This document shows, piece after piece, positions 60,704 to 64,000 of a stretch of DNA of 64,000 nt. This DNA comes from Pantoea sp. Ap-967 (GTDB lineage: Bacteria > Pseudomonadota > Gammaproteobacteria > Pseudomonadales > Pseudomonadaceae). Every line of letters begins with the position of its first letter. The stretch's first letter is position 1. The position numbers and the translations under genes were made by a program. The notes beneath the pieces are model-generated. The model worked only from the letters and a program-made list of their open reading frames with translations, had not been told where the DNA came from and did not search any database. The DNA lies in the NCBI RefSeq assembly GCF_011752565.1, contig NZ_VWXK01000014.1:62001-126000 (forward strand), given 5' to 3'.

Positions 60704-61138
60704 ATGCGTCGCCTAGCCCTGTTCCTGTTCAGCCTATGCCTGGCCCTGCCGGTGCTGGCGGCCGATGCCGCCCGCCCCGAGCGCAAGGAAGTGTTCGGCG
60801 ACGTGACGGTGCACTACAGCGCCTTCACCTCCAGCCTGTTGCAGCCAGACATCGCCGCCGCCACCGGGCTCACCCGCAGCAAGAACCAGGGCGTGCTCAA
60901 CATCGCCGTGATCAAGGCCAACAAGCCGGCCATGGCGGTGGTCAGCGGCACCGTGAAGGACCTGACCGGGCGCGCCAGCCCGCTGTCGTTCAAGCAGATA
61001 ACCGACCAGGGCGCGGTGTACTACATCACCCAGTTCAAGATCGAGCAGGCCGATACCCTGACCTTCGACCTCAACATCGAAACCGGTGGCATCAGCCACT
61101 CACTCAGTTTCAACCAGGACGTTTTCCCAGGCGAATGA
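60704..61138 (+). CDS. DUF4426 periplasmic protein
   Basis: 144 residues with signal peptide 'MRRLALFLFSLCLALPVLA' and a compact beta-rich domain ('VHYSAFTSSLLQPDIAAATG'). DUF4426 proteins sit in this metW–rdgB position across Pseudomonas; function unknown. ATG at 60704 follows GGAGGA. Its TGA overlaps the rdgB start. Confidence 0.88.
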   Translation: MRRLALFLFSLCLALPVLAADAARPERKEVFGDVTVHYSAFTSSLLQPDIAAATGLTRSKNQGVLNIAVIKANKPAMAVVSGTVKDLTGRASPLSFKQITDQGAVYYITQFKIEQADTLTFDLNIETGGISHSLSFNQDVFPGE

Positions 61139-61731
61139 TGAATTTCCAGCAACTCGTATTGGCCAGCCACAACGCTGGCAAACTCAAGGAACTGCAGGCC
61201 ATGCTCGGCCAGTCGGTGCAACTGCGCTCGATCGGTGAGTTCAGCCAGGTGGAGCCTGAAGAAACCGGCCTGTCGTTCGTCGAAAACGCCATTCTCAAGG
61301 CGCGCAATGCCGCACGCATCTCCGGCCTGCCGGCACTGGCCGACGACTCGGGCCTTGCCGTGGACTTCCTCGGCGGTGCGCCGGGCATCTATTCGGCGCG
61401 CTACGCCGACGGCAAGGGCGATGCAGCGAACAACGCCAAGCTGCTCGACGCCCTGAAGGACGTGCCTGAAGACCAGCGCGGCGCCCAGTTCGTCTGCGTG
61501 CTGGCCCTGGTACGCCACGCCGACGACCCGCTGCCGATCCTGTGCGAAGGCCTGTGGCACGGGCGCATCCTGCGCGAGGCCAGCGGCGAACATGGCTTTG
61601 GCTACGACCCGCTGTTCTGGGTGCCGGAGCGCAACTGCTCCAGCGCCGACCTCGCCCCTGTGGATAAAAATCAGCTCAGCCACCGCGCCCGCGCCATGGC
61701 CCTGCTGCGTCAACGTCTGGGCCTGGCATGA
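61135..61731 (+). CDS. rdgB: dITP/XTP pyrophosphatase (HAM1 family)
   Basis: 198 residues. Hydrolyses non-canonical purine triphosphates (dITP, XTP) to keep them out of DNA. Signatures: 'LVLASHNAGKLKEL', 'ENAILKARNAA', 'ADDSGLAVDFLGGAPG', 'EHGFGYDPLFWVPE', 'KNQLSHRARA'. Two adjacent ATGs (61135, 61138) are both possible; the first is used. The 3' end overlaps hemW by 4 nt. Confidence 0.96.
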   Translation: MMNFQQLVLASHNAGKLKELQAMLGQSVQLRSIGEFSQVEPEETGLSFVENAILKARNAARISGLPALADDSGLAVDFLGGAPGIYSARYADGKGDAANNAKLLDALKDVPEDQRGAQFVCVLALVRHADDPLPILCEGLWHGRILREASGEHGFGYDPLFWVPERNCSSADLAPVDKNQLSHRARAMALLRQRLGLA

Positions 61732-62903
61732 TCGCAACGCTGTCCCAAGCGGGTGCGGCGGCCTTGTCCAGCCTGCCGCCACTGGCGCTGTATATCCACA
61801 TACCGTGGTGCGTGCGCAAATGCCCGTACTGCGACTTCAATTCCCATGCCGCCGGGCCTGAGCTGCCGGAAGAGGCCTATGTCGACGCCCTGTTGACCGA
61901 CCTCGACCTGGAACAGGCCGCCGTGCAGGGCCGCCCGCTGTCGTCGATTTTCTTCGGTGGCGGCACACCAAGCCTGTTCAGTGCCAACGCCCTGGGCCGC
62001 CTGCTGCGCGGCGTGGAGCAACGCATTCCCTTCGCCCCGGACATCGAGATCACCCTTGAGGCCAACCCGGGCACGTTCGAGCAGGACAAGTTCAAGGCCT
62101 ACCGGCAAACCGGCATCAACCGCCTGTCGATCGGCGTGCAAAGCTTCCAGCCAGCCAAGCTGGAGGCGCTGGGGCGCATCCACAACGGCGATGAAGCCAT
62201 TCGTGCCGCTGGCATGGCGCGTGCGGCAGGCTTCGACAACTTCAACATGGACCTGATGCACGGCCTGCCCGAGCAATCGCTGGACGATGCCCTGGGCGAC
62301 CTGCGCCAGGCCATCGACCTGGGGCCGACGCACCTGTCGTGGTACCAGCTGACGGTAGAGCCGAACACGGTGTTCTGGAACCAGCCGCCGGAGCTGCCGG
62401 AGGACGACATCCTCTGGGACATCCAGGAAGCCGGCCAGGCGCTGATGGCCGCCCACGGCTTCAGGCAATACGAAGTGTCGGCCTACGCCCAACCCGAGCG
62501 CGCGGCCCGGCACAACCTCAACTACTGGCGCTTTGGTGATTTCATCGGCATTGGCGCGGGTGCCCACGGCAAGCTGACCTTCGCCGATGGCCGCATCCTG
62601 CGTACCTGGAAAACCCGCCTGCCCAAGGACTACCTGAACCTGGCCAAGCCGTTCAAGGCCGGCGAGAAGCTGCTGCCGGCCGACGAGCTGCCTTTCGAGT
62701 TCTTGATGAATGCCCTGCGCCTGACCGATGGCGTCGAGGCCGAGCTGTTCGCCCAACGCACCGGGCTGCCCCTGGCGCAGCTGGCCGAGGCCCGCCGCGC
62801 CGCCGAACAAAAGGGCCTTTTGCAGGTCGAACCGGATCGACTGGTGGCCACGCCACGCGGCCAACTGTTCCTCAATGACCTGCTGCAGTATTTCTTGACC
62901 TAA
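61728..62903 (+). CDS. hemW: Radical SAM haem chaperone HemW
   Basis: 391 residues. Radical-SAM cluster Cys28, Cys32, Cys35 (CVRKCPYCDF); the Phe after the third Cys is where true coproporphyrinogen oxidase HemN has a fourth Cys, which identifies HemW. 'FGGGTPSLF' and a C-terminal HemN-like domain are present. Binds and delivers haem; no decarboxylation expected. Confidence 0.95.
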   Translation: MIATLSQAGAAALSSLPPLALYIHIPWCVRKCPYCDFNSHAAGPELPEEAYVDALLTDLDLEQAAVQGRPLSSIFFGGGTPSLFSANALGRLLRGVEQRIPFAPDIEITLEANPGTFEQDKFKAYRQTGINRLSIGVQSFQPAKLEALGRIHNGDEAIRAAGMARAAGFDNFNMDLMHGLPEQSLDDALGDLRQAIDLGPTHLSWYQLTVEPNTVFWNQPPELPEDDILWDIQEAGQALMAAHGFRQYEVSAYAQPERAARHNLNYWRFGDFIGIGAGAHGKLTFADGRILRTWKTRLPKDYLNLAKPFKAGEKLLPADELPFEFLMNALRLTDGVEAELFAQRTGLPLAQLAEARRAAEQKGLLQVEPDRLVATPRGQLFLNDLLQYFLT

Positions 62904-62912
62904 GGATGACCC

Positions 62913-63239
62913 ATGGATCTGGTACTTGATCTGCTCGCCACGGTTTCCCGCTGGAGCCGCAGCAACCTGTCGGAGATTTCCCTGGCCCTGGTAGGCTGCC
63001 TGCTGGTGTTGTTCGGCACCGATATCAAGGGCTGGGTCGACCAGCGCCTGGGCGCCCTGGCGGGCGCGCTGCGGGTGCCGGTGATGGCTGCGCTGGTGAT
63101 GATCGGCAGTGGTGCGGCGCTGATCTATGCCACGCCCTGGGTGGTGAAAGGGTTGGGGCAGTTCAACAACTACGCGCTGGCGCCGGTGTTGTTGGTGGTG
63201 CTAGTGCTGATCGGCGTGGTGGCTGATCGCCGGGGGTGA
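62913..63239 (+). CDS. DUF3392 membrane protein
   Basis: 108 residues with about three transmembrane segments ('ISLALVGCLLVLFGTD', 'VMAALVMIGSGAALIY', 'YALAPVLLVVLVLIGVV'). Matches the DUF3392 family found between hemW and trmB in pseudomonads. Function unknown. AAGGATGACCC precedes the ATG, 9 nt after hemW. Confidence 0.88.
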   Translation: MDLVLDLLATVSRWSRSNLSEISLALVGCLLVLFGTDIKGWVDQRLGALAGALRVPVMAALVMIGSGAALIYATPWVVKGLGQFNNYALAPVLLVVLVLIGVVADRRG

Positions 63240-63249
63240 AGCGGCTAAA

Positions 63250-63273
63250 AGCTGCCCCAGCGAACCGGGGCAG
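63250..63273 (+). terminator. Hairpin after the DUF3392 gene
   Basis: GCTGCCCC (63250–63257) pairs perfectly with GGGGCAGC (63266–63273) 10 nt after the stop. No T-run follows, so it is a probable but not classical terminator for the yggS–DUF3392 run. Confidence 0.55.
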
Positions 63274-63293
63274 CCCTACCACCTAACTAGCCC

Positions 63294-63404
63294 TTATTGG
63301 GCATCGTCGAAGTGATCGCGCATGAAATCTCGCGCGGCCTTGAGCACAGTCAAGATCCGAATGAGCTTCCAGACACGGCTCAGCGCATCAAGCAAACGCT
63401 TCAT
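63294..63404 (-). CDS. Possible 36-residue basic amphipathic small protein
   Basis: Begins MKRLLDALSRVWKLIRIL and ends HFDDAQ. ATG at 63404 has GGAGG 9 nt upstream and AAGG closer. The peptide is Arg/Lys- and Leu-rich, could form one amphipathic or membrane-seeking helix, and has no recognised family. A longer in-frame start (to 63533) adds low-complexity sequence and is not favoured. Small size leaves real doubt. Confidence 0.4.
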   Translation of the reverse strand: MKRLLDALSRVWKLIRILTVLKAARDFMRDHFDDAQ

Positions 63405-63471
63405 ATGCCTTGGCCTCCGTGTTGGCGGGCCAATCTTCCAGCATCTAACCGGCGCTTCGATGCCTTCGAAA

Positions 63472-63749
63472 ACGGTATGGAGTTTTCCGTGAAGTGGCCA
63501 GGTCAATGGCCCTTCGAACGAAGTCACCGGCACGGTTCTCAGGCCGTGTCGAAGGGGCCGGAAAGCAGAAATCTTCTCCCACCCGGCCCATCACCGATCA
63601 ATCCATACAGGAGCTGCACAATGATACTTGGGATGATCGGTCAAAGCTGTTAACGACTCAGACATACGTAATGCTGGATATTTCTGGTCGTTGACGCATT
63701 TTCTCGAGCTGCCTATGATCAACGCACGGTATGGGGTTTTCCCGTGAAG
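63472..63749. repeat. Two copies of a 23–24 nt direct repeat in the trmB-side gap
   Basis: Copies at 63472–63494 and 63726–63749 both read ACGGTATGG, G or A, GTTTTCC, then CGTGAAG, differing by one substitution and one inserted C. They lie in a 460-nt stretch (63405–63866) with no convincing gene. A ten-codon frame with a good AGGAG box starts at 63621, but nothing supports it. Confidence 0.6.
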
Positions 63750-63784
63750 CTCTGGAGCGAAGGATACTCAGTCCTAGCGCTCAC

Positions 63785-63818
63785 AAAAAAAACCGCTCTT
63801 TTCAGAGCGGTTTTTTTT
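63785..63818. terminator. Bidirectional Rho-independent terminator downstream of trmB
   Basis: Eight A's, CCGCTCT ttc AGAGCGG, eight T's. It can end the minus-strand trmB transcript and any plus-strand RNA from the gap to its left. Confidence 0.92.
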
Positions 63819-63866
63819 CGCCTGCATTTCTACAGGCTCAGCACATCGAAAGGCTCAAATTGCCAA

Positions 63867-64000
63867 TCAATCCACCTTCTCGAACTTCAGATCCCACACC
63901 CCATGACCCAGCCGTTCGCCGCGGCGTTCGAACTTGGTGATCGGGCGCTCTTCCGGGCGCGGTACATAGGTGCCGTCTTCAGCGCGGTTGCGATAGCCCG
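63867..64000 (-). CDS. trmB: tRNA (guanine-N7)-methyltransferase, 3' end only
   Basis: The last 44 codons on the minus strand end with 'RPITKFERRGERLGHGVWDL' and 'KFEKVD', the conserved TrmB C-terminus containing the T-K-F-E-R-R-G substrate motif. It methylates G46 of tRNAs. The rest of the gene lies beyond the window edge. Confidence 0.88.
   Translation of the reverse strand, partial: GYRNRAEDGTYVPRPEERPITKFERRGERLGHGVWDLKFEKVD

Noticed and set aside
63297..63653. 118-codon plus-strand frame in the trmB-side gap
   Set aside because: No domain, irregular composition, and antisense to the better-supported small minus-strand frame.
63440..63660. Integron attC-like site (a GTTAGAT-type core near 63448)
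   Set aside because: Only one loose seven-base core match, no paired core at proper spacing, and no integrase or cassette array.
63731..63940. 69-codon plus-strand frame across the terminator near trmB
   Set aside because: It runs straight through a strong terminator and into antisense trmB, with no Shine-Dalgarno.

Overview
The window is GC-rich chromosomal DNA of a fluorescent-type pseudomonad, most likely the Pseudomonas putida group. This rests on the conserved neighbourhood (gltBD–hemE; damX-like–aroB–aroK–pilQ–pilMN facing ponA; maeB–rpmE–priA–argS; pilT–yggS–proC–yggT–metX–metW–rdgB–hemW–trmB), on protein lengths and sequence style, and on many intergenic REP palindromes of the 'GTAGGAGCGGGCTTGCCCCG' type. 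No tRNA, rRNA, CRISPR array, integrase or transposase was seen.

Layout. 1–8102: end of a CvrA/NhaP2-type K+/H+ antiporter, a large MscK/MscM-type mechanosensitive channel, SelO protein AMPylase, thioredoxin 2, and an orphan ParA ATPase on the minus strand. 8292–26906: an accessory block of about 18.6 kb holding 21 same-strand genes, nearly all overlapping by 1–32 nt, behind one strong sigma70-like promoter. It is an aryl polyene (APE) pigment gene cluster: type II PKS-like ketosynthases (ApeO, ApeR, chain-length-factor-like ApeC), two acyl carrier proteins, ketoreductase, two dehydratase domains, aryl-acid ligase, thioesterase, two acyltransferases, a glycosyltransferase, methyltransferase, LolA-like carrier, MMPL exporter and lipoprotein. 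It also has an MIO aromatic amino-acid ammonia-lyase, a flavin-halogenase-like enzyme, a cation-antiporter-like membrane protein and a small secreted protein. Inferred scheme: the lyase makes an aryl-acrylic starter, the ligase loads it on an ACP, the ketosynthase/reductase/dehydratase set extends it to a polyene, tailoring enzymes decorate the ring, and acyl/glycosyl transferases plus LolA/MMPL/lipoprotein proteins attach the pigment to a lipid and move it to the outer membrane.

27051–44000: LysR regulator with a divergent MFS exporter, then minus-strand hemE, gltD, gltB, a DamX-like AAA+SPOR protein, aroB, aroK and a type IV pilus alignment operon pilM-pilN-pilOP-pilQ, in which PilO and PilP are one polypeptide and PilQ is short. 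44095–54192: ponA (PBP1A), maeB, a nuclease, rpmE, priA, argS and an FtsN-like SPOR protein. 54312–64000: a double-TM2 membrane protein, NlpC/P60 peptidase, pilT, then a plus-strand run yggS-proC-yggT-metX-metW-DUF4426-rdgB-hemW-DUF3392. The end holds a poorly explained 460-nt stretch and the 3' end of trmB.

Best leads: the composition of the APE cluster (unusual F-H specificity pair in the lyase, halogenase-like enzyme, antiporter-like protein, fused ApeH–ApeI, a REP sequence inside the apeL signal peptide); the promoter, leader ORF and inverted repeat between parA and apeC; same-subtype REP pairs flanking the APE block; the PilO–PilP fusion; and the rpmE terminator embedded in the next gene's signal peptide.
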